NCBI RefSeq assembly: GCF_026891035.1 | Contig: NZ_JAPTGG010000006.1 | Span: forward strand, 1 to 64,000 | DNA from: Dasania phycosphaerae | GTDB taxonomy: Bacteria; Pseudomonadota; Gammaproteobacteria; Pseudomonadales; Dasaniaceae | Length of the DNA: 64,000 nt | Direction of reading: 5' to 3' | Part shown: positions 8,129 through 17,767 of the stretch, in pieces | How positions within the stretch are numbered: the stretch's first letter is position 1 | Layout: each line of letters starts with the position of its first letter | Program-made: the position numbers and the translations under genes | The notes under the pieces: generated by a model | Seen by the model: only the letters and a program-made list of their open reading frames with translations | The model's database searches: none | Told to the model about the DNA's origin: nothing

Positions 8129-8148
8129 ATATGTACCTAAGTACATAT
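8129..8148. promoter_or_regulatory. Perfect 8-4-8 palindrome between fds operon and its regulator
   Basis: ATATGTAC-CTAA-GTACATAT is a perfect inverted repeat in the divergent intergenic region. It lies 110 bp before fdsG and 30 bp before the regulator ATG at 8179. This is where an autoregulating operator would sit. Binding by the adjacent regulator is an inference. Confidence 0.55.
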
Positions 8149-8178
8149 GGTGATAAATACAATCTTAAGTCAGTGATT

Positions 8179-9252
8179 ATGAGTATAAAACGTATCCACA
8201 TAGACCCCGCCTGGTCTTTTCACGATGAGGCTGGCAACCACATAGACCCGCTGCTGTTTAAGCTGTTGCAGGCCATACGCGAGCACGGCAAATTAACCCA
8301 GGCCACCAAAGCCATAGGGGTGTCTTATAGGCACGGCTGGAACTTGCTGAATAAATGGGCCAGTTTTTTTGGCACCGAGGTGGTGAGTTTGGAAAAAGGT
8401 AAAGGTGCGACTTTAACGCCGCTGGGCGAAAAACTGGTGTGGGCCGAGCAGCGGGTAATGGCGCGGCTAAAACCGCAAATGGATAACCTGGCTTCCGAAA
8501 TTAATATAGAGCTGCACCGGGCGTTGTCGGATGTGGCGCCCTTATTGCGGCTGCATGCCAGCCACGGCTATGCGGTGGCGCTGCTGCCGGACTTTGCCAG
8601 CGACTATCAATTGGATTTGCAATACCAAAGCCCCTTAGATGCGCTGTCGGCATTAAACCGCGGAGCCTGTGATATAGCCGGGTTTCACATTCCAACCGGA
8701 GTGGTGATACCGGAATTGATGGCGGCCTATAGTAAGTTGATAAAACCGCAAGCTCATGTGGCCATACGTTTTATTAGTCGTGAGCAGGGCTTAATGGTGC
8801 AGGCGGGCAATCCGCAAAACGTGCAGGGCTTTAAGGATTTGCTGCGGCCACAATTAAAATTTATTAACCGGCAAAAAGACTCAGGCACCCGCTCGCTACT
8901 CGATCAACTATTAAAAGATGAAGGCATAGCGGTGGCGGGCATACAGGGCTATAGCGACCAAGAGTTTACCCACGGCGCTATAGCGGCCTACGTGGCAGCG
9001 GGCATGGCCGATGTGGGCTTTGGGGTGAAGGCGGCGGCTAAGCAGTTTGGTTTAGATTTTATCCCCATCGCCAGCGAAGACTATATTATGGTCTGCAACC
9101 GCAAGGCGTTAAACGATGTTGCCTTGATCCGTTTTATTAATGAAATACAGAGTGAAGCCTTTCACCAGGCGGTGGCTAAGCTGCCGGGTTATAAAAGTGA
9201 CCGTTGTGGTGAAATTTTATCTGTAGGTGAGCTGTTGGCCGCGGCCTCGTAA
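8179..9252 (+). CDS. ModE-type HTH regulator with periplasmic-binding-protein-like sensor domain
   Basis: 357 aa from the ATG at 8179 (MSIKRIHIDPAWSF). A longer frame begins at 8131, inside the palindrome, and is rejected. The N-terminal about 100 residues form a winged helix of the ModE/LysR kind (LLQAIREHGKLTQATKAIGVSYRHGWNLLNKW). Residues from about 125 onward resemble a solute-binding-protein fold (PBP_like, PF12727 type), with RQKDSGTRSLLDQLL and YVAAGMADVGFGVKAAA. Such proteins sense molybdate, tungstate or related small ligands. Its position divergent from the molybdoenzyme operon suggests control of formate dehydrogenase by Mo/W supply. The ligand is not proven. Confidence 0.85.
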   Translation: MSIKRIHIDPAWSFHDEAGNHIDPLLFKLLQAIREHGKLTQATKAIGVSYRHGWNLLNKWASFFGTEVVSLEKGKGATLTPLGEKLVWAEQRVMARLKPQMDNLASEINIELHRALSDVAPLLRLHASHGYAVALLPDFASDYQLDLQYQSPLDALSALNRGACDIAGFHIPTGVVIPELMAAYSKLIKPQAHVAIRFISREQGLMVQAGNPQNVQGFKDLLRPQLKFINRQKDSGTRSLLDQLLKDEGIAVAGIQGYSDQEFTHGAIAAYVAAGMADVGFGVKAAAKQFGLDFIPIASEDYIMVCNRKALNDVALIRFINEIQSEAFHQAVAKLPGYKSDRCGEILSVGELLAAAS

Positions 9253-9284
9253 CTTTAAGTCATGAAAAAATAAAAGGAGTACCT

Positions 9285-9749
9285 ATGGCTGAACAAACGC
9301 TAGTCATACGCCCTGCTACCCTAGATCACGACCAAGCCTTAGCTGATTTTAATAGCGCCATGGCACTGGAAACTGAAAATAAGCTGTTAGTTCCTGAGGT
9401 GATTTTGGCTGGGGTGCGTAATTTAATTAACAACCCGCACCGCGGTTTTTATTTAGTGGCCGAGGTGGAGGGCGCAGTTGTTGCCTCACTAATGGTCACC
9501 ACCGAATGGAGTGACTGGCGCAACGGTGAGTTTTGGTGGATACAAAGCGTTTATGTACAAACTGCATGGCGCAGGCAGGGCCTGTACACTAGGCTGTATA
9601 ACAAGGTTAAACAATTGGCGCAGCAGCAGGGTGATGTTTGTGGTTTTAGGCTATACGTAGAGCAAGATAATCTTATCGCCCAACAAACCTACCAACGTTT
9701 GGGTATGGCAGAAACCCATTACAAGCTTTTTGAAGAAATAGACGCCTAA
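9285..9749 (+). CDS. GNAT-family N-acetyltransferase
   Basis: 154 aa with a strong ribosome site (AAGGAG). The GNAT fold is recognisable: an N-terminal IRPATLDHD strand, the central ESVYVQ-like beta4 (WWIQSVYVQTAWRRQGLYTRLYN) with the acetyl-CoA pyrophosphate loop RRQGLY, and the C-terminal LYVEQDNLIAQQTYQRLGM that places the product in the RimI-like branch. The substrate is unknown. It lies between the regulator and an NhaC antiporter in the same direction, 38 bp from the latter, so the two may be cotranscribed. Confidence 0.85.
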   Translation: MAEQTLVIRPATLDHDQALADFNSAMALETENKLLVPEVILAGVRNLINNPHRGFYLVAEVEGAVVASLMVTTEWSDWRNGEFWWIQSVYVQTAWRRQGLYTRLYNKVKQLAQQQGDVCGFRLYVEQDNLIAQQTYQRLGMAETHYKLFEEIDA

Positions 9750-9787
9750 TTATCATTGCCATAGAAATAAAAAAAAGGCCCACCACA

Positions 9788-11263
9788 ATGACGCAACAAG
9801 CTGTAAAAAAACCTACCTTAGTGGATGCTGCCATACCGGTAGCCTGCTTGATTGTAATGCTATCCACCTCGGTGTATTTATTTGGTAGTGACTCTTCTTA
9901 CGGCGCAAATCAAATTGCCTTAATACTGGCGGCTTGCATCGCCAGCGTGGTGGGTTTAAAAAACGGCCACAGTTGGAAATCCATACAAGATGGCATAGTC
10001 GATAGTATTATGATGGCCATGGTGGCGGTATTAATTTTATTAGCCGTGGGTATGTTAATCGGCACATGGATTTTAGCGGGCACGGTACCGGCCATGATTA
10101 ATTATGGTTTGGCACTATTATCGCCAGCGGTTTTTTACCCAGCGACTTGTTTAATTTGCGCTATCGTCGCGCTGAGTATAGGTAGCTCTTGGACTGTGGC
10201 GGGCACTATAGGCATAGGCTTAATCGGTGTTGCCCAAGGTATGGGCTTGTCGGTAGAGATTACCGCCGGTGCCATTATTTCGGGTGCCTATTTAGGCGAT
10301 AAACTTTCGCCCTTATCTGATACTACCAACTTAGCCCCTTCGGTAGCTGGCAGTGAGTTGTTCCCTCATATCCAAAACCTGATGTGGACCACCGTACCCA
10401 GTTTTGTTATTAGCTTAATTTTGTTTTCTATTTTAGCCTTGGGCGCCGATAGCAATGTAACTGAAACAGAGCTGGCTACCTTGCGTGGCACGCTGCAAGA
10501 TCAGTTTCATATTGCCTGGTATATGTTGTTGCCGGTGGTGGTGCTGCTGGCTTTGGCTTTTAAAAAAGTGCCGGCCATCCCCACTATTGTGATTGGCGGC
10601 TTAACCGGCGTGTTATTTGCGCTGTTGTTTCAGGGCGAAGCAGTGGCACGCTTAGCTGAGCAGAACCGCAGCGGCGTGTTGGCGCAAGTACAAGGTGTGT
10701 GGATGGCAAGCTTTAATGGCTATGTGTCTAACACCGGCAACGAGATGATAGACAGCCTATTAACTCGCGGCGGCATGAGCAGTATGCTCAATACTATTTG
10801 GCTGGTTATGAGCGCCATGACTTTTGGTGGGGTGATGGAAAAAACTGGCTTACTGACTAGGCTGGTGGCCATGATGGTAGCCTCGGCCCATAGTGCAGGC
10901 GGTTTAATACGCTCGCTCATTGTTACTTGTATAGGCACTAATGTGGTGACCGGCGACCAGTATATTTCTATAGTGTTGCCCGGCCGTATGTTTCAAAAAG
11001 AATTTCAAAAGCGCGGCTTGCACCCCTTGAACCTGTCTCGCAATTTAGAGGACTCAGGCACGGTGACCTCGGTGCTTATACCCTGGAATACCTGTGGCGC
11101 GTTTATGGCCGCCACTTTGGGGGTGGCCACTGGCGCCTATTTTTGGTTCGCTTTTTTTAACTTAATTAACCCGCTGATTGCGCTGCTATATAGCTATATC
11201 AACTTTAAAATAATCCCTTTAGAAGATTTTGATGTGAGCAGCGCTGAGCTAAAAAAACCGTAG
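9788..11263 (+). CDS. NhaC-family Na+/H+ antiporter
   Basis: 491 aa polytopic inner-membrane protein with about 11-12 hydrophobic segments. Family features include GSSWTVAGTIGIGLIGVAQGMG, the conserved GAYLGDKLSPLSDTTNLAPSVAG loop (about residues 166-188), TGDQYISIVLPGRMF and NLSRNLEDSGTVTSVLIPWNTCGAFM. It should expel Na+ in exchange for protons, or possibly exchange organic substrates such as malate/lactate as MleN-type members do. Length matches the family. The gene follows a GNAT gene closely. Confidence 0.92.
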   Translation: MTQQAVKKPTLVDAAIPVACLIVMLSTSVYLFGSDSSYGANQIALILAACIASVVGLKNGHSWKSIQDGIVDSIMMAMVAVLILLAVGMLIGTWILAGTVPAMINYGLALLSPAVFYPATCLICAIVALSIGSSWTVAGTIGIGLIGVAQGMGLSVEITAGAIISGAYLGDKLSPLSDTTNLAPSVAGSELFPHIQNLMWTTVPSFVISLILFSILALGADSNVTETELATLRGTLQDQFHIAWYMLLPVVVLLALAFKKVPAIPTIVIGGLTGVLFALLFQGEAVARLAEQNRSGVLAQVQGVWMASFNGYVSNTGNEMIDSLLTRGGMSSMLNTIWLVMSAMTFGGVMEKTGLLTRLVAMMVASAHSAGGLIRSLIVTCIGTNVVTGDQYISIVLPGRMFQKEFQKRGLHPLNLSRNLEDSGTVTSVLIPWNTCGAFMAATLGVATGAYFWFAFFNLINPLIALLYSYINFKIIPLEDFDVSSAELKKP

Positions 11264-11339
11264 TTTTATAGGGGTAAACCCTTATCAGTAATATGGGTAT
11301 AGTGCTGTAAACTTGATGGCTAAACAATAACGTTAGGTT

Positions 11340-12140
11340 GTGGCTATCTTGCAAAATAAGCTCTCTATCCTAAGTTGTACTCTATTTTGCCTATTGGGCA
11401 CATGGTCCACTGTGGCCGATGAAATTACTTTAGTTGCCGATAGATATTATCCTTATAACGGCATACCCAATTCCCCACAACCTGGTTATATGATTGAGCT
11501 GGCTGAATATGCCATGGCTCAGGCTGGCCATACGGTTAAATATCAATTAATGCCCTGGCGTGATGCCATCGAGCAAGTGACTCGCGGCGAAAAAAACTGT
11601 GTGGTGGCGACTTATAAAAATGATGCGCCAGAATTGCTGTTTCCCGAAATACACCAAGGGGTGGACAGACTAGGCTTATATGCTTCGGCTGGCAAATCCT
11701 GGCAATACAACGGGGTTGCCTCTTTGGCGGGGCAGCGATTAGCGGTGATTGATGGCTATAGCTATACCCCTGAAATAGATAAGTATATTGAGCAGCATAA
11801 AGGCAGTGCTAATATTATTAATCGCCGTGGCATGTTTGCGCTTGAGTATAATTTGCAGGATTTATTAAAGGGTAAGGTTGATGTGCTAATAGATTCATCC
11901 GCTGTAGTACAGGCCGCCTTACAAAAACTGAAGCTTGAAGAGCAAATTAAAACTATCGGTTTTTTAACCCCGCCCAGTAAAAACTATATAGCTTGCTCCC
12001 CTGCCTTAGCGTCCTCTACGGAATATATAAGCTTGATTGTAACGGCCACCCGGCAGTTGCGTGCCAATGGCGAGCTAGCGGCGATATTGGCTAAATATGG
12101 CTTGAAGGATTGGCTGCATATACCCGCAATAGATGAATAG
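11340..12140 (+). CDS. Periplasmic solute-binding-like protein (SBP_bac_3)
   Basis: 266 aa if the GTG at 11340 is the start; no better ATG precedes the signal peptide (about residues 1-26, ending STVADE). The mature part is a family 3 substrate-binding fold: ITLVADRYYPYNG, GYMIELAEYAMAQAGHTVKYQLMPWRDAIEQV and LAVIDGYSY. No transporter genes are adjacent, so it may be an orphan binding protein or a sensor-like homologue. A second protein of the same family is encoded at 21535-22266. Ligand unknown. Confidence 0.8.
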   Translation: MAILQNKLSILSCTLFCLLGTWSTVADEITLVADRYYPYNGIPNSPQPGYMIELAEYAMAQAGHTVKYQLMPWRDAIEQVTRGEKNCVVATYKNDAPELLFPEIHQGVDRLGLYASAGKSWQYNGVASLAGQRLAVIDGYSYTPEIDKYIEQHKGSANIINRRGMFALEYNLQDLLKGKVDVLIDSSAVVQAALQKLKLEEQIKTIGFLTPPSKNYIACSPALASSTEYISLIVTATRQLRANGELAAILAKYGLKDWLHIPAIDE

Positions 12141-12263
12141 TCCCGTAGCCTGTGGAATGATTATTCGCTATTAATGGGTGATCTGTTTATAGTACAGCCA
12201 TCTTACGTGGCGAATCATTTTTGATCTGAGCTTGTTGCGTTTCACTAAGCACAGAGCCCCGCT

Positions 12264-12911
12264 ATGAACCCCGTCCGAATACGCTATCAAACCATAGAGT
12301 TTGAACGTCACGATATACATATTAGAAGCCTATTAGATAAACAGCAGTTTTCAGACCCCTTTGGTGTGGCCGAAGACCTGGGTATTTCTTCGGCGCAGTG
12401 GTCCTTGTTTGGCGTGCTGTGGCAGGCCGGTGAAATGCTAGCCAGGGAAATGCAAGTTTTTGAGGTAGAGGGTAAGCGTATTTTAGAGGTGGGTTGTGGT
12501 ATAGCCTTGCCCAGCTTATTACTTAACGCCAGGCAGGCGGATATTACTGCTACCGATTATCACCCCGAAGCCGGCCATTACTTGGCGGAAAATGTTAAGT
12601 TGAACCATGGTCGTGGCATTCCTTTTTTACGCACTGACTGGAAAGGCGCTAACGACAACTTGGGGCTTTTTGATGTGGTAATTGGTGCCGACTTACTCTA
12701 TGAGCGCAATCATATTGTTGAATTATCGGAGTTTATTAATAAGCACGCCAAGCCGCACTGTGAAGTTATAGTGGTAGATCCGGGTCGCGGTAATAAAGGG
12801 GCCTTTAGTAAAAAAATGATGGCGTTGGGTTTTAGTTTTTCTGAGCAGAAAAAAACCATAGGCGAAGACAAATTAGAGTATTCCGCCACGGTGCTAAGCT
12901 TTTTGCGATAG
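12264..12911 (+). CDS. Class I SAM-dependent methyltransferase (METTL/Methyltransf_16-like)
   Basis: 215 aa. The SAM-binding motif I is ILEVGCGIALPSLLL (about residues 73-87), followed by ITATDYHP (motif II acidic residue) and FDVVIGADLLYER, the DLLY signature of the methyltransferase-16 group of lysine/protein methyltransferases. No membrane segment. The gene stands alone and ends in a strong hairpin terminator shared with the convergent DAHP synthase gene. The substrate cannot be told from sequence; a protein side chain is likely for this subfamily. Confidence 0.82.
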   Translation: MNPVRIRYQTIEFERHDIHIRSLLDKQQFSDPFGVAEDLGISSAQWSLFGVLWQAGEMLAREMQVFEVEGKRILEVGCGIALPSLLLNARQADITATDYHPEAGHYLAENVKLNHGRGIPFLRTDWKGANDNLGLFDVVIGADLLYERNHIVELSEFINKHAKPHCEVIVVDPGRGNKGAFSKKMMALGFSFSEQKKTIGEDKLEYSATVLSFLR

Positions 12912-12923
12912 TCCGGCTACGGC

Positions 12924-12963
12924 AAAAAAAAGGCGCAACTCATTATGAGTTGCGCCTTTTTTG
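12924..12963. terminator. Bidirectional rho-independent terminator
   Basis: A perfect stem, AGGCGCAACTCAT with ATGAGTTGCGCCT (12931-12957), is flanked by a run of A on the left and of T on the right. It can terminate both the methyltransferase gene and the convergent DAHP synthase gene. Confidence 0.93.
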
Positions 12964-12983
12964 TAGGCTTTTTACAGCCAGTG

Positions 12984-14048
12984 CTAGGCGGTGCGTCTGG
13001 CTTTAACCGCTGCAGCTAAACGGTTAAATATGTCTACGGTGGTATCCCAAGAGATGCAGGCATCGGTAATGCTTTGGCCATACACCTCTGGTTTTTTCTG
13101 ATTACCTTCCACTAAATGGCTCTCTAGCATGACGCCACTAATGGCTTTTTCGCCAGCGCTGATTTGCTCTGCTAAGTTATCGGCTACTAGGCTTTGGCGG
13201 GCAAAGTCTTTGTTGCTGTTGCCGTGGCTGCAATCCACCATGATATAGGGCGCTAAGCCTTTGCTGCTGACTAGCTCGGTGGTTTTTTTGATAAATTCGG
13301 CGCTGTAGTTAGGGCCCTTGCTAGAGCCGCGCAAAATAATATGGCAGTTTTTATTGCCGCGGGTTTCTACTATGGCCGAGGTGCCTTGCTTGGTTACCGA
13401 TAAAAAATGGTGCGGGTGTGAGGCAGCACCTATGGCGTCTATGGCAATTTGCAGGTTGCCGTCGGTGCCATTTTTAAAACCTACCGGCATGGATAAACCC
13501 GAGGCCAGTTCGCGGTGGATTTGGCTTTCGGTAGTGCGCGCGCCTATGGCGCCCCAAGAGACTAAGTCGGCAAAAAACTGTGGCGAGATAGTGTCTAAAA
13601 ATTCACAACCTGTGGGTATGCCCATATCAGCCACATCGATTAGCAGCTTGCGCGCAACTTTTAAGCCGTGGTTAATATTAAAGCTGCCATCTAGCTTGGG
13701 GTCGTTAATTAAACCTTTCCAGCCTACGGTGGTGCGCGGTTTTTCAAAATAGGTACGCATTACAATCAGCAATTCAGATTGATACTGGCCCATTACCGCT
13801 TTGATGCGCTGGGCATATTCCAGTGCCGCCGCGGGGTCGTGTATGGAGCAAGGGCCAACTACGACTACCAGCCTGTCGTCTTCGCCTTTAAACACGTTTT
13901 CTATGTCTTTGCGGGCCTGGCATATCATGGTGGCGGCCTGTTCAGACAGTGGCAGCTCTTCAATTAAAACCGCCGGGGCAATAAGCGGGCGCAGTTCGGC
14001 TATGTGTACGTCGTCGGTAACGTGATCGGTAGTATTAAGCGTGGTCAT
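12984..14048 (-). CDS. 3-deoxy-7-phosphoheptulonate synthase (DAHP synthase, class I)
   Basis: 354 aa from the ATG at 14048 (MTTLNTTDHV); a TTG-initiated extension to 14084 is less likely. It catalyses the first step of the shikimate pathway, joining phosphoenolpyruvate and erythrose 4-phosphate. Hallmarks are VVVVGPCSIHD, MRTYFEKPRTTVGWKGLINDP, GARTTESQIHRELASG, FKNGTDG, ILRGSSKGPNY and MVDCSHGNS. These are the class I (AroF/G/H) motifs with metal and PEP ligands intact. I cannot tell which aromatic amino acid inhibits it, so no letter is assigned. It is monocistronic, ending at a strong terminator. Confidence 0.95.
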   Translation of the reverse strand: MTTLNTTDHVTDDVHIAELRPLIAPAVLIEELPLSEQAATMICQARKDIENVFKGEDDRLVVVVGPCSIHDPAAALEYAQRIKAVMGQYQSELLIVMRTYFEKPRTTVGWKGLINDPKLDGSFNINHGLKVARKLLIDVADMGIPTGCEFLDTISPQFFADLVSWGAIGARTTESQIHRELASGLSMPVGFKNGTDGNLQIAIDAIGAASHPHHFLSVTKQGTSAIVETRGNKNCHIILRGSSKGPNYSAEFIKKTTELVSSKGLAPYIMVDCSHGNSNKDFARQSLVADNLAEQISAGEKAISGVMLESHLVEGNQKKPEVYGQSITDACISWDTTVDIFNRLAAAVKARRTA

Positions 14049-14168
14049 GGAGGGTCTACAACTATGCTGAAAATTAAAAAACAAAAAGTATACCTGAGTG
14101 CCCTGTAAAACCCTACCGGCGAGCGTGGCTTTGGCGGCTTTTATTCTAGGTTTTTATAGGCTTGCGGC

Positions 14169-15047
14169 TTAGCTTTGGGCGATGCTTGCGCAGTAGTGCT
14201 TAAGCCAGTCTATAAATACCCCGGCTCTGCTGCTAATAGCCTGCTGGGTGCTGCTAATAAAATAGGCTTGGGCAGCTTTGATTTGATAGTCCCCCAAACT
14301 GACCAGCTGCTGTTTAGCTATGGCCTCGTGTACCTCTAGCTTATGCGCCAGCGCTATACCTAGGCCTGCCTTGGCACCACTAATCACCGCCGCGCCGCCG
14401 GGCAAGTACAGCTGTGGGCGCTCATGCATATAGGGGGTGTTGGACTCCCTAAACCAGGCCGCCCACAAGCCACCGCGGTCGGCATGTAATAAGGGCGTAC
14501 TGTGTGAGCTTAGCGCCATGTCATTGGCCAGTTCGGGGCTACACACCGGAAAGAAGTACTGATCGCTAAGCAGCGACCAGTGGTAGGGGCTGGCCTCGGG
14601 CAGTTGGTTGAGTATGGCTATATCTACATCTATGGGGTTGGGTTCGCTATCGGTAATAGGGCGTATATCGATGGCGATATCGGGGTGCTGGCGGCAAAAA
14701 CTGGGCAGGGCAGGTACCAGCCATAGCACCGCGGTATCGCTGCTGCAGGCTATACGCAGGGTGCCGGACTGCGCTTGTGGGTCCAGGTTGCGGCTTAACT
14801 CACCCAGCCCCATTAATAGGGGCTGCAACTGTTTATACAGCAGCTGCCCTTGCTCACTCAACCTAATACCGCGGCCCTGTTTGCTGAGCAGGGTGGTGGC
14901 CAGGTGTGACTCCAGCTTTTTAATTTGCTGGCTAACCGCCCCGTGCGTCACAAACAGCTCGCTGGCGGCGGCGCGGTAGCTGCCCAGCCGGGCTACGGCC
15001 TCAAAGGCTTTAAGGGCGTTTAAGGGTAGGCGTTGAAAGTCTTTCAT
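14169..15047 (-). CDS. LysR-family regulator (GcvA-like)
   Basis: 292 aa. The N-terminal winged helix (LPLNALKAFEAVARLGSYRAAASELFVTHGAVSQQIKKLE, residues about 6-45) is typical of the GcvA subgroup, and the rest is a LysR substrate-binding domain (IACSSDTAVLWLVPALPSF). It is divergent from the TonB-dependent receptor gene at 15326 across 278 bp, so it probably controls that gene in response to a transported compound. No ligand can be assigned. Confidence 0.88.
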   Translation of the reverse strand: MKDFQRLPLNALKAFEAVARLGSYRAAASELFVTHGAVSQQIKKLESHLATTLLSKQGRGIRLSEQGQLLYKQLQPLLMGLGELSRNLDPQAQSGTLRIACSSDTAVLWLVPALPSFCRQHPDIAIDIRPITDSEPNPIDVDIAILNQLPEASPYHWSLLSDQYFFPVCSPELANDMALSSHSTPLLHADRGGLWAAWFRESNTPYMHERPQLYLPGGAAVISGAKAGLGIALAHKLEVHEAIAKQQLVSLGDYQIKAAQAYFISSTQQAISSRAGVFIDWLKHYCASIAQS

Positions 15048-15325
15048 TATGGGTGAGTTTTTCTCTTGTGTTATGCGATGTTAGCCTGATTCTATACCTT
15101 AAAACTAACCATTGCTCTATAACTTGCTGTTTTATAGGGGCTGGCGCAGTGAATTTGGTTTTGTGCCGCTGATCAGAATTTAAACCCCATTTTGGCCAGT
15201 GATTCAGCCTTGACTGTTTTTTTACTTTGCTAACATGCCCGCCACTTTGTCACTGCCCCAGCCCTAACAGCTATAGCGGCTAAGCAGTTGCAAACTAAGT
15301 CATTAAAAAGATCCGGGGATAAACA

Positions 15326-17626
15326 ATGAATAAACAATCAACAGCTTTTAGGCTTAAGACCTTAGCCTTTGCAGTAGCTGCGGCTATGCCAGCTAGCGAC
15401 GTTATGGCAGCAGCCATGTTAGAAGAAGTGATGGTTACCGCTACCAAGCGTTCGGCCAGTGCCCAAGACGTACCTATTAACCTATCGGTTACCAGCGGTA
15501 ATGAGCTTAGCGGTAACGGCATAGTGGGCTTAGAAAAATTCGTACGCACCGTGCCCGGTATTACCCGCGTAGACTCAGGCGCGCGCAATGTTAGCCCCAT
15601 GGCCATACGTGGCCTGTCAGTTGATGGCCTTAGCGCTAACGACGCTGGCGGTTACGGCGGCACCGTGTCTACCTATGTGGGCGACACACCGCTACTGTTA
15701 GATATGAAAATGAAAGACCTGGAGCGCATAGAAGTATTGCGCGGCCCCCAGGGCACTTTATACGGCGCTGGCGCTATGGGCGGAACCATACGCTATGTAT
15801 TAAACAAGCCAGACACCGCCGAGTTTGCTGCCAAGGTAAGCACCTCGCTATCCAGCACCAAAGAAAGCGATGGTATTAGCAGCGATACCGATTTTATGGT
15901 TAACCTGCCTTTATTAGACGAGCAACTAGCCTTGCGCGTAGTGGGCGGCCATGTTGATAAAAAAGGTTTTGTCGATGCCGACCATATTATTGCCGGCGCT
16001 GCCGAAGACGTTGATAACGAGCGCACCGACTTTGCTCGCGTTGCCGTATTGTGGGCACCCACTGCCGACTTGGATATTACCGCGACTTACTTTATGCAGG
16101 ATCAATACGTAGGCGGCCGCCAAGCCGTTACTCCTGATTTTACCGGCGACAAATACGGTTCAGGTACGCGCTTTAAAGAGGCTATGGAGCGCAACAGCGA
16201 CCTATACACTTTAGAACTGAACTGGGAATTAGATTTTGCCAGCCTGACCTCATCCAGCTCTTACTATGAAATTACCGAGCAAGATGAAAAAGACCAAACC
16301 GACCTATTAACCGTAGGCCTGGGTTTAGACTTTTATTTGGATTACCCTGAGTTTTCAGCACTGGCCCCCACCAGCGACGAGCGCGATGCCTTCACCCAAG
16401 AGCTGCGCCTAACCTCTAACAGCGATGGCGATATAGACTGGGTAGTGGGCGTGTACTACTCCAACGAAAGCCACAGCTACTTAGCGCAGGAATACGTGCC
16501 AGGTTACCCCGCTTGGGCAGGCATAGACCGCCCCGACGAGTTGGAATACAACGAAAGCTATAACGAAGACATCACCGAAAAAGCGGTATTCGGTGAAGTG
16601 ACTTACCACGTTAACGAGTCTTGGCAGATTACCGCTGGCTTGCGCAGCTTTGAGTTAGAAACCGATACCGATACTTGCATAGTATTCCCCGTGTACTTTG
16701 CCGAAATTGGCGAGCCAGGTTGGGCAGGTACTGCGTTGCCGATCAGCCAAAATGACCACTGCTCGGTAGGTGGTGGCGATAACAAAGACACCTTCTTCAA
16801 GTTAAACACCTCCTATGATCTTGATGATGACAAAATGGTTTACTTCACCTGGGCCGAAGGTTTCCGCCGCGGCGGTGCTAACGGTATACCTGCCGGTGGC
16901 CAAGTAGACTTCCCCGAAAGTTACAAGAGCTACGACCCCGACACCGTAACCAACTGGGAAGTGGGTGCCAAGAGCGAGTGGTTAGAGAGCCGCCTGCAAG
17001 TTAACGGTGCCTTGTACTACATAGAGTGGGAAGGCGTGCAGTTGAGCACGGTAACCCCTGAAGGCGGCATACCCGTTACTATTAATGGTGACGATGCCCG
17101 CTCACAAGGTGTAGAGCTAGAAGTTAAAGCCCTGCCCACCGACGACTTAACCATTACCTTTAACGCCGCTTATACCGATGCCGAACTCACGGAAGATACT
17201 TTAAGCACTCCTGAAATTGATGGCCAAAAAGGCGATAGCCTGCCCGGTATACCTAAAACAACTTACGCACTGGCGTTAGATTATTTTTGGTTTTTGGACA
17301 ACGGCTATGAGTTAACCGCGCACGTGGATAGCTTTTATAAAGCGAAAATGGATTCACAGTTGAACGACAACCAAATCAATCAACTAGACCCCAGCCTGGG
17401 TGCCAGCGTTAACCGCGATAACGTCACCCTAGACAGCCACATGATTACCAACGCCAGCTTAACCCTGCGCGGTGATCAGTGGAGCGCACGTTTATTTGCC
17501 GACAACATCACCAACGAATACGCCTATACCGGTATACGTAGTTTTGAGCGCTATGGCGAGCAAGGTGGTTTTTACTACCTAACCCGTCCACGTACGGTAG
17601 GTATTGCACTGTCTTACGATTTTTAA
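15326..17626 (+). CDS. TonB-dependent outer membrane receptor
   Basis: 766 aa with a signal peptide (cleavage likely after MAA near residue 28). It has a TonB box-like EEVMVTATKR, a plug domain (about 45-160, with RGLSVDG, LRGPQGTLYGAGAMGGTIRYV) and a 22-strand barrel ending in an aromatic residue (ALSYDF). It belongs to the large family of carbohydrate/aromatic/siderophore receptors of marine gammaproteobacteria and sphingomonads; the substrate is unknown. A GGGGA ribosome site precedes the ATG. It is transcribed away from a LysR gene and followed by a terminator, then a TPR-sulfotransferase gene. Confidence 0.92.
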   Translation: MNKQSTAFRLKTLAFAVAAAMPASDVMAAAMLEEVMVTATKRSASAQDVPINLSVTSGNELSGNGIVGLEKFVRTVPGITRVDSGARNVSPMAIRGLSVDGLSANDAGGYGGTVSTYVGDTPLLLDMKMKDLERIEVLRGPQGTLYGAGAMGGTIRYVLNKPDTAEFAAKVSTSLSSTKESDGISSDTDFMVNLPLLDEQLALRVVGGHVDKKGFVDADHIIAGAAEDVDNERTDFARVAVLWAPTADLDITATYFMQDQYVGGRQAVTPDFTGDKYGSGTRFKEAMERNSDLYTLELNWELDFASLTSSSSYYEITEQDEKDQTDLLTVGLGLDFYLDYPEFSALAPTSDERDAFTQELRLTSNSDGDIDWVVGVYYSNESHSYLAQEYVPGYPAWAGIDRPDELEYNESYNEDITEKAVFGEVTYHVNESWQITAGLRSFELETDTDTCIVFPVYFAEIGEPGWAGTALPISQNDHCSVGGGDNKDTFFKLNTSYDLDDDKMVYFTWAEGFRRGGANGIPAGGQVDFPESYKSYDPDTVTNWEVGAKSEWLESRLQVNGALYYIEWEGVQLSTVTPEGGIPVTINGDDARSQGVELEVKALPTDDLTITFNAAYTDAELTEDTLSTPEIDGQKGDSLPGIPKTTYALALDYFWFLDNGYELTAHVDSFYKAKMDSQLNDNQINQLDPSLGASVNRDNVTLDSHMITNASLTLRGDQWSARLFADNITNEYAYTGIRSFERYGEQGGFYYLTRPRTVGIALSYDF

Positions 17627-17664
17627 GCTAAGCGTGTAAAAACAGAGGCTAGCCTCTATTTGTG

Positions 17665-17714
17665 CAGGGCAATAACAACGTTAATTTTTTAGCGGCTGTT
17701 ATTGCCCTGTTTTT
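17665..17714 (+). terminator. Rho-independent terminator after TonB receptor gene
   Basis: The stem CAGGGCAATAACA (17665-17677) pairs with TGTTATTGCCCTG (17697-17709) and is followed by five T. It lies 39 bp after the receptor stop. Confidence 0.85.
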
Positions 17715-17767
17715 GTATCTAAGCTATTGAAATAAACTTTTACAATAAACGACCTAGGTAAGTGTAT

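Noticed and set aside
8131..8178. Earlier start for the ModE/PBP-type regulator
   Set aside because: The codon lies within the perfect palindrome and the extra 16 residues do not fit the HTH family start.
12924..12963. Small-RNA gene at the strong hairpin between two convergent genes
   Set aside because: A-run and T-run on both sides make a bidirectional terminator the simpler reading.
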